Made by a program: the position numbers and the translations under genes. A stretch of 64,000 nucleotides of DNA from Erythrobacter sp. HI0063. Lineage in GTDB: Bacteria > Pseudomonadota > Alphaproteobacteria > Sphingomonadales > Sphingomonadaceae. The DNA lies in the NCBI RefSeq assembly GCF_001635685.1, contig NZ_LWFF01000306.1, positions 1 to 64,000 of the forward strand, in the 5' to 3' direction. The stretch's first letter is position 1. Every line of letters starts with the position of its first letter. The notes under the pieces are model-generated. The model was given only the letters and a program-made list of their open reading frames with translations, made no database searches and was not told the origin of the DNA. Below are positions 18,972-27,833 of the stretch, piece after piece.

Positions 18972-19781
18972 TCAGGCGATCCCGAAAAACCACACTGCAA
19001 CCAGCCCAAGCGCGATACGATACCATGCAAAGGGCGAGAAGCCGTGCTTGGACACGTATGCGACGAAAGCGCGGATAACTGCCAGCGCCACCAGGAAGGC
19101 GGCGAGGAAGCCCAGCGCGATTTCACTCCATCCGATAGCCGCCTCGCCTGCCAAAAGGGCCGGTTCGTCGAGGATCTTGACCGTAGCTGCGCCCAGCATG
19201 GTCGGCACGGCGAGGAAGAAGCTGAATTCTGCAGCCGTCTTGCGTCCCACACCCATGGCTAGAGCGCCCATAATGGTCGCTGCCGAGCGGCTGGTACCGG
19301 GCACCATCGCGAGACACTGGACGAGGCCGATCGTGAGGCAGGATTTCCACGAGAGGGCTGCCACCCCGTGATCGGGGCGGGCGGGAATGATCTTTTCCAG
19401 TACCAGGATCGCAATCCCGCCCACGATCAGCGCTCCTGCCACCACCAGCGGACTTTCCAGCATCACATCGATTGCATCTTTCGCGAGCAGACCGATCACC
19501 GCGGCGGGCAGAAATCCCAGGAGAATATTGCGCACGAAACGCACCGACTGCGCTTCTCCCCGAAGAAGGCCGGTGCCCATCGACCAGAACAGCGACCAAT
19601 AGCTCACCACGACCGCCAGGATCGCGCCAAGCTGGATCACGATGTTGAATTGCCGCCACTGAGCCGGATCGTAACCGAAAAACCCCTGCGCCAGAATCAG
19701 ATGCCCGGTCGATGATACGGGCAGGAACTCGGTCAGACCTTCGAGGATGCCGAGCAGGATAGCGGTTAGGGTGGTGGACAT
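18972..19781 (-). CDS. uppP: Undecaprenyl-diphosphatase
   Basis: A 269-residue BacA/UppP-type polytopic membrane enzyme that recycles undecaprenyl pyrophosphate to the lipid carrier used for peptidoglycan and O-polymer synthesis. Active-site motifs are EGLTEFLPVSSTGHL near the N-terminus and PGTSRSAATI in the second half. ATG 19781 has GGGGG six bases upstream. That Shine-Dalgarno can pair with the 3' arm of the adjacent terminator (see findings). Confidence 0.94.
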   Translation of the reverse strand: MSTTLTAILLGILEGLTEFLPVSSTGHLILAQGFFGYDPAQWRQFNIVIQLGAILAVVVSYWSLFWSMGTGLLRGEAQSVRFVRNILLGFLPAAVIGLLAKDAIDVMLESPLVVAGALIVGGIAILVLEKIIPARPDHGVAALSWKSCLTIGLVQCLAMVPGTSRSAATIMGALAMGVGRKTAAEFSFFLAVPTMLGAATVKILDEPALLAGEAAIGWSEIALGFLAAFLVALAVIRAFVAYVSKHGFSPFAWYRIALGLVAVWFFGIA

Positions 19782-19796
19782 TAATGCCCCCAAGAC

Positions 19797-19834
19797 AAAA
19801 GGGGGCGGCAAGTCAAGCGACCTGCCGCCCCCTT
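19797..19834 (-). terminator. Terminator between the M13 peptidase gene and uppP
   Basis: A perfect 10-bp stem, GGGGGCGGCA (19801-19810) / TGCCGCCCCC (19823-19832), has a 12-base loop. On the - strand it is followed by TTTTGTCTT. It sits 25 bases after the peptidase stop and only 16 bases before the uppP start codon, leaving no room for a separate promoter between them. Confidence 0.85.
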
Positions 19835-19858
19835 GGACGCTCTATGCGACCAGCGCGA

Positions 19859-22039
19859 TCAGAAGATCGTGATGCGCTGTTCGGGCGGCAGATACATTTC
19901 GTCTTCCGGAGTCACGTTGAAGGCGTCGTACCACGCGTCCATGTTACGCACGACGCCGTTGACGCGGAATTCCTCCGGGCTGTGCGGATCGGTGCGCAGG
20001 CGCTGGCGGGCCGCATCCTCGCGCTGCTGCGAACGCCATACCTGCGCCCAGGCGAGGAAGAAGCGCTGATCGCCGGTCAGCCCGTCGATCACCTTGTCCT
20101 CTTCGCCGTTCAGATGCAGCTTGTAGGCGCGATAGGCGAGCGCCAGGCCGCCGAGATCGCCGATATTCTCGCCCAGCGTCAGGCGCCCGTTCACGCAGGT
20201 TTCCCCATCGTCGAGCGGGCAGAACGAATTATACTGTTCGACCAGCGCATTGCCGCGCGCATCGAAGGCTTCGCGATCGGCATCGGTCCACCAATTGCGC
20301 AGCATGCCCGTGCCGTCGGACTTCGAACCCTGATCGTCGAAACCATGGCCGATTTCGTGCCCGATCACGCCGCCGATCCCGCCGTAATTCACCGCCGGAT
20401 CGGCCGTGATGCCGAAGAACGGCTGCTGCAGGATGCCCGCCGGGAAGACGATCTCGTTCTTGGTCGGGTTGTAATAGGCGTTCACCGTCTGCGGCAGCAT
20501 GCCCCATTCGGTGCGGTCGATCGGCCCGCCGAGCTTGGACAGCATATCGTCATACTGCCACTGCGCCGCCGCCATGCGGTTGGCGAGCGGGCCGTCGGCA
20601 TCGATCGCCAGCGTGTCGTATGTCTCCAGCTCGTCACGATAGCCGATCTTGGGATCGAAGGCATCGAGCTTGGCCATGGCTTCCTTTTTGGTCGCCGGGC
20701 TCATCCACTCGATATCGTCGATGCTCTGGGCGACCGCCTTGCGCAGATTCGCGACCAGATCGACCATCGCGGCCTTGTTCTCGGCCGGGAAATACCGCTC
20801 GACATAGGACGCGCCGACCAGCTCGCCGAGCAGGCCTTCGGTCTCGTCGATCGAACGCTTCCAGCGCGGGCGCTGTTCGGGCGTGCCGTTCAATGTGGTG
20901 CCGTAAAAGGCGAACTGCGCGTTATCGAGCGCGCTCGGCAGCACCGCCGCGTTCGAATTGAGGAAGCCCTTTACCGTCCAGGCCTGCAACACGTCCAGCG
21001 GAGTCGCCTGGACGAGCGCCATCATCGCGGGCGTGCCGCCGCCGATCTTGGCAAGCGTCGCTTCGTCGAGGCCGAGTTCCTGCGCGCGCGCATCGCTCGG
21101 CGGCAAGTCGGAGACGATGAAGCGATCCGTGTCGGCGAAGCCCGACGTGGTCAGCATCGCGTCGATCGGAAAATCGCCTGCCATGCTGCGCAGTTCGGCA
21201 GGCGTCAGCGCGTTGTAGGTTAGATCCCGATTGCGGCGCGTGGCACGGTCCCAGGTGACGGTGCGCGCGATCTGGTCTTCGAAATCATAGACCTGCTGCG
21301 CCATCGCAGCGGCGTTTTGGTATCCAGCCTGTTCGTACAGGAAGGTCAGATAGTCGCGATATTTGGCCTGGATATCCTGGCCCTTCTCGCTGGTGTCGAG
21401 GTAATAGTCGCGGTCGGGAAGGCCGAGCCCTCCCGAGCCGAGATAGACCGAATAGCGCGTCGGCTCCTTCGCATCGACCGAGACATAGCCGCCGAGCGGG
21501 CTGGAATAGCCGGGCTTGGACCACAGCGTCACCAATTCAGCCAGATCGTCCGTCCCGCGGATCGCGTCGAGATAGGGCTGCGCCGGGGCAAGGCCGGCGG
21601 CATCGATCGCAGCATTGTCGTTATAGGCGTTATAGGCGGCCACAATTCTGCGCTCGTCGGCAGACAGGCTGGCAGCATCGCGCGAGACCAGCTCATCGAC
21701 GAGAGTCTTCACGTCGCTGGTCGATTTCTCGCGCAGCAGGTTGAACGCGCCGAAGCGGCTGTATTCCGGAGGCAGCGGGTTGGCATCGAGCCATTTCTGA
21801 TTGGCGTAGGCGAAGAAGTCGTCACCCGGATCGATCGAGGGTGACAGGGTTTCCGGATCGAAGCCCCAGGTGCCGAAGCTCATGGTCGGCGTCGCGACGG
21901 CGGCGCTGGAGGCTTCGCCGTCTTCAACGTGGAAGGCTTCATGAACGCCCTCCATCTCATGCGCGTCCTGCGCGGCGGCGGGCACGGTAAGGGTCAGTGC
22001 TAGGACACTGGCTCCGGCGGAAAGAATATGGCGGATCAT
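19859..22039 (-). CDS. M13 family zinc metallopeptidase (neprilysin/PepO-like), secreted
   Basis: The product is 726 residues with a signal peptide (MIRHILSAGASVLALTLTV, cleaved after AAA-Q region). The mature chain starts with the M13 hallmark DPGDDFFAYANQKWLD. Zinc-site motifs are GHEIGHGFDDQGS (HExxH) and ENIGDLGGLALAY. NAYYNPTKNEIVFPAG is substrate-side. It probably degrades short peptides in the periplasm or outside. ATG 22039 is preceded by GGGAG at a spacing of eight; the TTG at 22054 is inside that site and rejected. Confidence 0.93.
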   Translation of the reverse strand: MIRHILSAGASVLALTLTVPAAAQDAHEMEGVHEAFHVEDGEASSAAVATPTMSFGTWGFDPETLSPSIDPGDDFFAYANQKWLDANPLPPEYSRFGAFNLLREKSTSDVKTLVDELVSRDAASLSADERRIVAAYNAYNDNAAIDAAGLAPAQPYLDAIRGTDDLAELVTLWSKPGYSSPLGGYVSVDAKEPTRYSVYLGSGGLGLPDRDYYLDTSEKGQDIQAKYRDYLTFLYEQAGYQNAAAMAQQVYDFEDQIARTVTWDRATRRNRDLTYNALTPAELRSMAGDFPIDAMLTTSGFADTDRFIVSDLPPSDARAQELGLDEATLAKIGGGTPAMMALVQATPLDVLQAWTVKGFLNSNAAVLPSALDNAQFAFYGTTLNGTPEQRPRWKRSIDETEGLLGELVGASYVERYFPAENKAAMVDLVANLRKAVAQSIDDIEWMSPATKKEAMAKLDAFDPKIGYRDELETYDTLAIDADGPLANRMAAAQWQYDDMLSKLGGPIDRTEWGMLPQTVNAYYNPTKNEIVFPAGILQQPFFGITADPAVNYGGIGGVIGHEIGHGFDDQGSKSDGTGMLRNWWTDADREAFDARGNALVEQYNSFCPLDDGETCVNGRLTLGENIGDLGGLALAYRAYKLHLNGEEDKVIDGLTGDQRFFLAWAQVWRSQQREDAARQRLRTDPHSPEEFRVNGVVRNMDAWYDAFNVTPEDEMYLPPEQRITIF

Positions 22040-22197
22040 ATAGGCGACTCCCAAGAATGCGGACGAAATGTCCCGAAGGTCACCCGGACGGGTGAAGCGC
22101 CCCCGGTGCGACCCGTCAACGCCGTTCGTCGGAACGTAAGCTAGCTTGATAGAATGGCGCGGCTGAAAGCGGCCTGAACCGCCGGTTCCGCCGCCGA

Positions 22198-24045
22198 TCA
22201 GGCGCTCTCCAGCCCGAACTGGAGCGAGGCGAGCCGGGCATAGAGCCCTTCGCCGGCAGAAAGCTGCGCATGCGTGCCCTGCTCCACGATTGCGCCGTCT
22301 TCCATCACCACGATCCGGTCCGCCGCGCGCACGGTGGCGAGGCGGTGGGCGATGACGAGCGTGGTGCGCTCTTTCATCAGGCGCTCCAGCGCGTCCTGCA
22401 CCAATCGTTCGCTTTCCGCATCGAGCGCGCTGGTCGCCTCGTCCAAGAGCAGGATCGGCGCATCGCGCAGCAAGGCACGCGCGATGGCGAGCCGTTGCTG
22501 TTGGCCGCCCGACAGGCGCGTACCGTTTTCGCCCAGATACGTGTCGAGGCCGTTTGGCAATCGTTCGAGGAATTCGGCCGCATTGGCCGCGCGCGCCGCG
22601 TCCCAGATCTGATCGTCGCTCGCCGCCCAGTTTCCGTAACGCAGATTGTCGCGCGCATCGGCGCTGAACAGCACCCCGTCCTGCGGGACCATGGCGATGC
22701 GGTCGCGGATGTCGGCGGGGTCGGCGCTGGTCAGCGCAATCCCGTCGATCCGCACCGTGCCCGCCTGCGGATCGTAGAATCGCTCGGCCAGCTGGAAGAT
22801 GGTCGATTTGCCCGCTCCGGATGGCCCGACGATGGCGACGGTTTCGCCAGGTTCGACTTCGAGGCTGAAATCCTTGAGCGCGGCGACATCGGGCCGGGTC
22901 GGATAGCGGAAAGTGACGTTGCGGAAGGACAGGCTGCCGCGCGGGGGCACGGGCAGCGGTTGCGGGCGCGCGGGCGGCGCGATGTCGGGCGTCTCCTCCA
23001 GCAATTCGCCCAACCGGCTCGCCGCGCCCGCACCGCGCAGCAGATCGCCATATACCTCGGTCAGCGCGCCGAACGCGCCCGCGACCAGCCCGGCGGTAAG
23101 GACGAAGGCGGCGATGGTGCCGCCGGTTATCGTCCCTTCGCTGACCGCCGTGGCCCCGCGCCAGACCAGCAGGGTGATCCCGCCGAAGACGAACAGGATC
23201 ACGATCGCGGTCATCGCCGCGCGGATCGCGATGCGCCGCCGCGCCACGCCGAACGTACGCTCCACCGCCGCCTGGAAGCGATCCGCCTCGCGCGTTTCCT
23301 GGTTGAAGCCCTGTACGATCTTCATAGCCGACAGCACTTCGGTCACCATCGCGCCGATATCGGCCACCCGATCCTGACTGGTGCGGCTCACTTTGCGAAG
23401 GCGGCGTCCGAAATAGGTGATCGGCACCACGATGGCGGGAATGATGAGGACGAGCCCGACGGTCAGGCCGGGGACGAGATAGAACAGATAGATCGTACCG
23501 CCGATCGCCATCAGCAGATTGCGCAGCGCCACGGAGACGGTGGTGCCCACAACCTGTTCGATCAGCGCGGTATCGCTGGTCATGCGGCTGGAGATTTCCT
23601 TGGGCGAGTTCTCCTCGTAAAAGGCGGGCGCGAGGCGCAGCAGGTTGCGATGGACCCGCAGGCGGATGTCCGCGACCACCCGCTCGCCCAGCCAGCTGAC
23701 GAAATAGAACCGCATCGCCGTGCCCGCCGCGAGCACCGCCACGATCATCAGCAGATAGCGAAACCAGCGCCCGATATCCTGCGTATCCCCGCCGCCCGCG
23801 AAACCGCGATCGATCACCATCTTGAACCCGGCAGGGATCGCCAGCGTGGCCGCCGCCGTGATTACCAGAGCAAGGCCCGCCAGCGCCAGATAGCCGGGAT
23901 AGTTCGCAACCGCGGCATAGACGATGCGCAGCGGCTTGAGCGATCGCGCCTCGCCTGCCTCACCCGCGGTTTCGCCTCTGTCTTCCCTGCGCGCACGGCG
24001 ACCGAAACGGCGTTTGCGGGGCATTTCTCGCAGGGGTTCGTCCAT
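22198..24045 (-). CDS. ABC transporter, fused membrane and ATP-binding domains
   Basis: A 615-residue half-transporter of the MsbA/LmrA type. After a basic, Arg-rich N-terminal tail (about 35 residues), six membrane helices fill residues 50-320. The nucleotide-binding domain has Walker A GPSGAGKSTIF, signature LSGGQQQRLAIA, Walker B ILLLDEATSALD and the switch His in VIAHRL. It should work as a homodimer exporting a hydrophobic or lipid-linked compound; the substrate is unknown. It is divergent from the PHA depolymerase. Confidence 0.9.
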   Translation of the reverse strand: MDEPLREMPRKRRFGRRARREDRGETAGEAGEARSLKPLRIVYAAVANYPGYLALAGLALVITAAATLAIPAGFKMVIDRGFAGGGDTQDIGRWFRYLLMIVAVLAAGTAMRFYFVSWLGERVVADIRLRVHRNLLRLAPAFYEENSPKEISSRMTSDTALIEQVVGTTVSVALRNLLMAIGGTIYLFYLVPGLTVGLVLIIPAIVVPITYFGRRLRKVSRTSQDRVADIGAMVTEVLSAMKIVQGFNQETREADRFQAAVERTFGVARRRIAIRAAMTAIVILFVFGGITLLVWRGATAVSEGTITGGTIAAFVLTAGLVAGAFGALTEVYGDLLRGAGAASRLGELLEETPDIAPPARPQPLPVPPRGSLSFRNVTFRYPTRPDVAALKDFSLEVEPGETVAIVGPSGAGKSTIFQLAERFYDPQAGTVRIDGIALTSADPADIRDRIAMVPQDGVLFSADARDNLRYGNWAASDDQIWDAARAANAAEFLERLPNGLDTYLGENGTRLSGGQQQRLAIARALLRDAPILLLDEATSALDAESERLVQDALERLMKERTTLVIAHRLATVRAADRIVVMEDGAIVEQGTHAQLSAGEGLYARLASLQFGLESA

Positions 24046-24116
24046 GGCATTCCACCTAGGGCGGCGCGCGGCGAAAATCCACTCGCCAAGGATAGCTTAA
24101 CCCGCCTTTTGCGCAT

Positions 24117-24129
24117 TGTGCGTTGCACA
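24117..24129 (+). promoter_or_regulatory. Candidate operator upstream of the PHA depolymerase gene
   Basis: TGTGC-GTT-GCACA is a perfect 5+5 inverted repeat in the 165-base gap between the ABC transporter and the depolymerase. It resembles the TGC/GCA half-sites reported for the PHA-sensing repressor PhaR, although the classic form is CTGC-N3/4-GCAG. No PhaR gene is in the window. Confidence 0.25.
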
Positions 24130-24210
24130 CAAGGCATTCCATCGCCACGTTGCGTCTTTAAGAGATACGCGCCACCCAGAACGATAACAGGCGCTCGCAG
24201 GGGAATCGCA

Positions 24211-25431
24211 ATGCTGTACCAAGCCTACGAACTGCAACGCAGCTGGCTCTCGAGCGCCAGCGCCTGGGCCTCCATCGGCTCGGAAATGCTGAACAATCCG
24301 GCGCTGCCGATGGGCTATTTCGGCATGGGTCCGATGGCGGCGAGCGCGCTGGAAGTGTTCGCCCACGCCACCGCCACCTATGGCAAGCCCGCCTGGAACA
24401 TCGAGGCGGTCAAGGTCGATGGGAAGGCCCGCTCGGTCGAGGAAGCCACCGTCGTCAACCGCCCCTTCGGCGACCTGAAGCGCTTCCGCCGCGAAGGATT
24501 GCCGGAGGATGCGCCCAAGCTGCTGGTGGTCGCACCGATGAGCGGGCATTACGCCACCCTGCTGCGCGGCACGGTCGAACGGATGATCGAGAATTGCGAG
24601 GTCTATGTCACCGACTGGGCCGATGCGAAGACGGTGCCCGTGTCCGAAGGCCAGTTCGATCTCGACGATTATATCGACTACGTGATCGGCTTCCTCGAAC
24701 ATATCGGGCCGGACGCGCATGCGATGGCGGTGTGCCAGCCTTCCGTCCCGGTCTTCGCCGCCGTCGCGATCATGAACCGGGACGATCACCCCTGCACGCC
24801 CAGGACGCTCACCATGATGGGCGGGCCGATCGATACGCGCTGTTCGCCAACCACCGTCAACGATCTCGCCATGGAGCGCCCGATCGAGTGGTTCCGCCAC
24901 AACGTCATCGCCACCGTGCCGATGCAGTATCGCGGCAGCGGGCGGCGCGTCTATCCCGGCTTCCTCCAGCTGGCGAGCTTCATGTCCATGAACCTCGGCA
25001 ATCACATGCAAAGCCATTACGAGATGTTCAAGCATCTGACCGAAGGCGACGAGGCGAGCGCGCAGGCGACCAAGGATTTCTACGACGAATATCGCAGCGT
25101 CTGCGACATGACGGCGGAATTCTACCTCCAGACCGTGATCGAGGTGTTCCAGACCCACTCGCTGCCCAACGGCACTTACGAACACCGCGGCCGCCGCATC
25201 GATCTGGGCGACATCACGAAAACCGCCCTCCTCGCCATCGAAGGCGAGCGCGACGATATCTCCGGCCTAGGCCAGACCCGCGCCGCGCTGGAACTGACGC
25301 CGAATTTGGACGCGTCGAAGAAGCGCTACTACATGGCCGAGGGTGCCGGGCATTACGGCATCTTCAACGGCAGCAAATGGCGCGGAAAGATCGCTCCGGT
25401 GGTGGAGGAGTTTATCGCCGAGCATGGGTGA
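24211..25431 (+). CDS. phaZ: Intracellular polyhydroxyalkanoate depolymerase
   Basis: The product is 406 residues, an alpha/beta-hydrolase that mobilises storage PHB granules in the cytoplasm. The catalytic triad can be placed by comparison with the known intracellular PhaZ: Cys in MAVCQPSVP, Asp in EGERDDISG and His in GAGHYGIFNG. It starts MLYQAYELQRSW, typical for the family, after AGGGGAATCGCA. It is not adjacent to a synthase gene, but thiolase and a MaoC hydratase follow on the opposite strand. Confidence 0.93.
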   Translation: MLYQAYELQRSWLSSASAWASIGSEMLNNPALPMGYFGMGPMAASALEVFAHATATYGKPAWNIEAVKVDGKARSVEEATVVNRPFGDLKRFRREGLPEDAPKLLVVAPMSGHYATLLRGTVERMIENCEVYVTDWADAKTVPVSEGQFDLDDYIDYVIGFLEHIGPDAHAMAVCQPSVPVFAAVAIMNRDDHPCTPRTLTMMGGPIDTRCSPTTVNDLAMERPIEWFRHNVIATVPMQYRGSGRRVYPGFLQLASFMSMNLGNHMQSHYEMFKHLTEGDEASAQATKDFYDEYRSVCDMTAEFYLQTVIEVFQTHSLPNGTYEHRGRRIDLGDITKTALLAIEGERDDISGLGQTRAALELTPNLDASKKRYYMAEGAGHYGIFNGSKWRGKIAPVVEEFIAEHG

Positions 25432-25474
25432 GGTCGTCGCGGCTTAAATAGCTGCTTCCGACCCATTTAGGACA

Positions 25475-25864
25475 TCAGTGATCGACTTCCTGATAGCTAA
25501 TTCTGACCCCCGAACTCTGTTCCGCCTGTTTGAACAGGCGTGACTTAGCTGCGTAGCGAATCAACAAGTGGTCAGACGTCAGCCATCTTTGCTCAGCCCA
25601 AGGGCCACCCCAATCACCAACTGCGGCTGCTCCATGGCCGTCATCGGCCCGGAAGATATTCCCGCTGCCGGACGGCTGCTCACCCTTCGTGACTATTGAG
25701 ACTTGTGTCGAGAACCCGGTGGTCGCGCCGCAATCCCGCTGGAAAATGATGGCGCTGTGCAAGCCATCGGGGGCATCGGCCCTGCTAATCTGCGTGTTCG
25801 AACAAGTGTCAGAGCAGCCACCGAGCGCAATCCCAATCGCCGCTAGAATGCCGTATCGAAACAT
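25475..25864 (-). CDS. Small lipoprotein, function unknown
   Basis: A 129-residue protein: MFRYGILAAIGIALGGC with lipobox LGGC. The mature chain contains HSAIIFQRDCGATTGFSTQVSI, which I recall as a recurrent pattern in uncharacterised proteobacterial lipoproteins. Two more Cys residues could form a disulphide. ATG 25864 is preferred over 25873. It lies convergent to phaZ, with a lower-GC composition than its neighbours, which hints at a different history. No function can be given. Confidence 0.7.
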   Translation of the reverse strand: MFRYGILAAIGIALGGCSDTCSNTQISRADAPDGLHSAIIFQRDCGATTGFSTQVSIVTKGEQPSGSGNIFRADDGHGAAAVGDWGGPWAEQRWLTSDHLLIRYAAKSRLFKQAEQSSGVRISYQEVDH

Positions 25865-25931
25865 AGTGAGCACGCTAATCTACGCGGACCAATCGTCAAT
25901 GGCAGGTTTCAACCCGTTGGCTGACCAAATT

Positions 25932-25968
25932 AAAAGGGCGGCCCGGGTCACCCCGAGCCGCCCTTTTT
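25932..25968. terminator. Bidirectional terminator below the thiolase gene
   Basis: A 10-bp stem, AAAGGGCGGC (25933-25942) / GCCGCCCTTT (25957-25966), has an inner CGGG/CCCG stem. TTTTT follows on + and TTTTAATTT on -. It lies 22 bases after the thiolase stop on the - strand, its most likely user. Confidence 0.85.
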
Positions 25969-25989
25969 GCGTAGCGCTGATCCGCTAGA

Positions 25990-27168
25990 TCAGAAAATCT
26001 CGAACAGGCCCGCTGCGCCCATGCCGCCGCCGACGCACATGGTGACGACGCCGTATTTGGCGCCCATGCGCTTGCCTTCGAGCAGCACGTGGCCGGTGCA
26101 ACGCGCGCCGGTCATGCCGTAGGGGTGGCCGATCGAGATCGAGCCGCCATTGACGTTCAGCTTGTCGTTATCGATCCCGAGCTTGTCGCGGCAGTAGAGG
26201 ACCTGGACGGCAAAAGCTTCGTTCAGCTCCCAGATGCCGATATCGTCGACCTTGAGGTCGAATCGTTCGAGCAGCTTGGGGATCGCGAAGACGGGGCCGA
26301 TGCCCATCTCGTCGGGCTCGGTGCCCGCGACTGCCATGCCGACATAGCGGCCGAGCGGCGTAAGGCCCTTCTTTTCCGCAACCTTGGCTTCCATCAGCAC
26401 GCTGGCGCTGGAGCCGTCCGACAGCTGCGAAGCATTGCCTGCCGTGATCGTGGTGCCTTCGCCCATCACCGGCTTCAGGCTGTTGAGGCCTTCGAGCGTG
26501 GTCTGCGGGCGGTTGCCCTCGTCCTTGTCGATGGTGATCGCGACGTCCGAAATCTCGCCCGTTTCCTTGTCCTGCACCTTGTGGGTGGTGGAGACGGGGA
26601 CGATCTCGTCGTCGAACTTGCCCGCTTCCTGCGCGGCGGCGACGCGCTGCTGCGACTGGAGAGCGTATTCGTCCTGCTGGTCGCGGCTGATGCCGTAACG
26701 CTGGGCGACCGTTTCGGCGGTCTGGAGCATCGGCATGTAGATCGCGCCGTGCATCTGCATCAGTTCGGGATCGGGCATGACGCGCATTTCTTTGGTCTGG
26801 ACGAGCGAAATGCTCTCCTGACCACCGGCGGCGACCACATCCATCCGGTCGGTGATGATTTGCTTGGCCGCCGTGGCGATGCTCATCAGGCCGCTGGAAC
26901 ACTGACGGTCGATCGTCATGCCGCTGGTGCCGATCGGGCACCCGGCACGAAGCGCGACCTGGCGGGCGAGGTTGCCGGCCTGCGCACCCTGCTGGAGAGC
27001 GGCGCCCCACAACACGTCGTCGACTTCGCCGGCGTCGATTCCGGCGCGCTCGATCGCGGGCTTCAGGGAATAGGAGCCGAGCGTGGCCCCCTTGGTGTCG
27101 TTGAACCCGCCCTTATAGGCGCGGCCGATGGCGGTGCGGGCGGTGGAGACGATTACTGCGTCACGCAT
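25990..27168 (-). CDS. Acetyl-CoA C-acetyltransferase (thiolase)
   Basis: A 392-residue thiolase. The nucleophile Cys is in [13 protein letters not shown], the His in [11 protein letters not shown] and the second Cys in [12 protein letters not shown]. It either condenses two acetyl-CoA (PHA synthesis) or cleaves 3-ketoacyl-CoA (beta-oxidation). [11 protein letters not shown] and the presence of PHA genes leave both open. It begins [19 protein letters not shown] MaoC hydratase follows upstream in the same direction, with a repeat pair between. Confidence 0.9.
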   Translation of the reverse strand: MRDAVIVSTARTAIGRAYKGGFNDTKGATLGSYSLKPAIERAGIDAGEVDDVLWGAALQQGAQAGNLARQVALRAGCPIGTSGMTIDRQCSSGLMSIATAAKQIITDRMDVVAAGGQESISLVQTKEMRVMPDPELMQMHGAIYMPMLQTAETVAQRYGISRDQQDEYALQSQQRVAAAQEAGKFDDEIVPVSTTHKVQDKETGEISDVAITIDKDEGNRPQTTLEGLNSLKPVMGEGTTITAGNASQLSDGSSASVLMEAKVAEKKGLTPLGRYVGMAVAGTEPDEMGIGPVFAIPKLLERFDLKVDDIGIWELNEAFAVQVLYCRDKLGIDNDKLNVNGGSISIGHPYGMTGARCTGHVLLEGKRMGAKYGVVTMCVGGGMGAAGLFEIF

Positions 27169-27181
27169 TGTAAGAACCTTT

Positions 27182-27275
27182 CGTCATCCCAGCGCAGGCT
27201 GGGATCTTGATCGATAATGTCCGACCTAATCGTTTGCCGGGCGGACAGTGATCCCAGCTTTCGCCGGGATGACGG
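27182..27275. repeat. Pair of inverted REP-like palindromes (REPIN-like)
   Basis: CGTCATCCCAGCGCAGGCTGGGATC begins the left unit (27182-27206), described here in two parts: CGTCATCCCAGCG then CAGGCTGGGATC. The right unit (27250-27275) is nearly its reverse complement (GATCCCAGC, TTTCGCCGGGATGACGGG). The two are about 43 bases apart. Head-to-head palindromes of this CATCCC/GGGATGA kind are common mobile intergenic repeats in proteobacteria. Confidence 0.7.
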
Positions 27276-27286
27276 GATATTTCAGA

Positions 27287-27736
27287 TCAGACGAAATACA
27301 TCGTCATCCATTCGCAGATCAAAGCGGGCTTTTCCTCGCCTTCGATCTCGATGGTGATCTCGACCGTCTGCTGCCATTGTCCGGAGCGTTTTTCGGTCAT
27401 TTCGAGCAGCTTCCAATGGCCGCGAATGCGCTTGCCCGAACGGACCGGGTTGATGAAGCGCGTCTTGTTGCCGCCGTAGTTCACGGCCATCTTGATCCCG
27501 TCCACGCGCGGCACATCGCTGTTCGCGGTGAGGTAGGGGATCATCGACAGGGTCAGGAAGCCATGCGCGATGGTGCCGCCGAACGGCGTCATCTTGGCGG
27601 CTTCTTCGTTGACGTGGATGAACTGGTGGTCACCGGTCGCTTCGGCGAACTGGTTGATGCGCTCCTGCGTCATCTCGACCCATTCGCTGGTGCCCAGTTG
27701 TTCTCCGGTCTTGTCTGCCACTTCCTGCGGGGTCAT
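27287..27736 (-). CDS. MaoC family (R)-specific enoyl-CoA hydratase-like protein
   Basis: A 149-residue single hot-dog protein. The catalytic Asp and His are in FAEATGDHQFIHVNEE and the fold motif GGTIAHGFLTLSMIP follows. Small MaoC proteins hydrate enoyl-CoA to (R)-3-hydroxyacyl-CoA and can feed PHA synthesis (PhaJ type). Placement next to thiolase and opposite phaZ supports such a link, but beta-oxidation or another pathway is possible. Confidence 0.88.
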   Translation of the reverse strand: MTPQEVADKTGEQLGTSEWVEMTQERINQFAEATGDHQFIHVNEEAAKMTPFGGTIAHGFLTLSMIPYLTANSDVPRVDGIKMAVNYGGNKTRFINPVRSGKRIRGHWKLLEMTEKRSGQWQQTVEITIEIEGEEKPALICEWMTMYFV

Positions 27737-27833
27737 CGGCCTCTCCTTGTGATGATGCGGCGCGAAAGATCACGCCTGTCACCGGGTCTCATGGCGCAAG
27801 GAAAAGCATGGCGCAACCGCCCCGCGCGTGCCG

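Noticed and set aside
19784-21223. 479-residue open frame opposite the M13 peptidase gene
   Set aside because: Antisense shadow; it would also run through the terminator stem.
22170-22195. Terminator after the ABC transporter gene
   Set aside because: GAACC/GGTTC hairpin is upstream of the stop in transcript terms or lacks a U-tract; it lies in the spacer to the M13 gene and cannot be assigned.
22270-24210. A frame continuous with phaZ that would make a 1053-residue protein through the whole ABC transporter gene
   Set aside because: It is the antisense of the transporter; high GC keeps it open. The first sensible start with a ribosome site is 24211.
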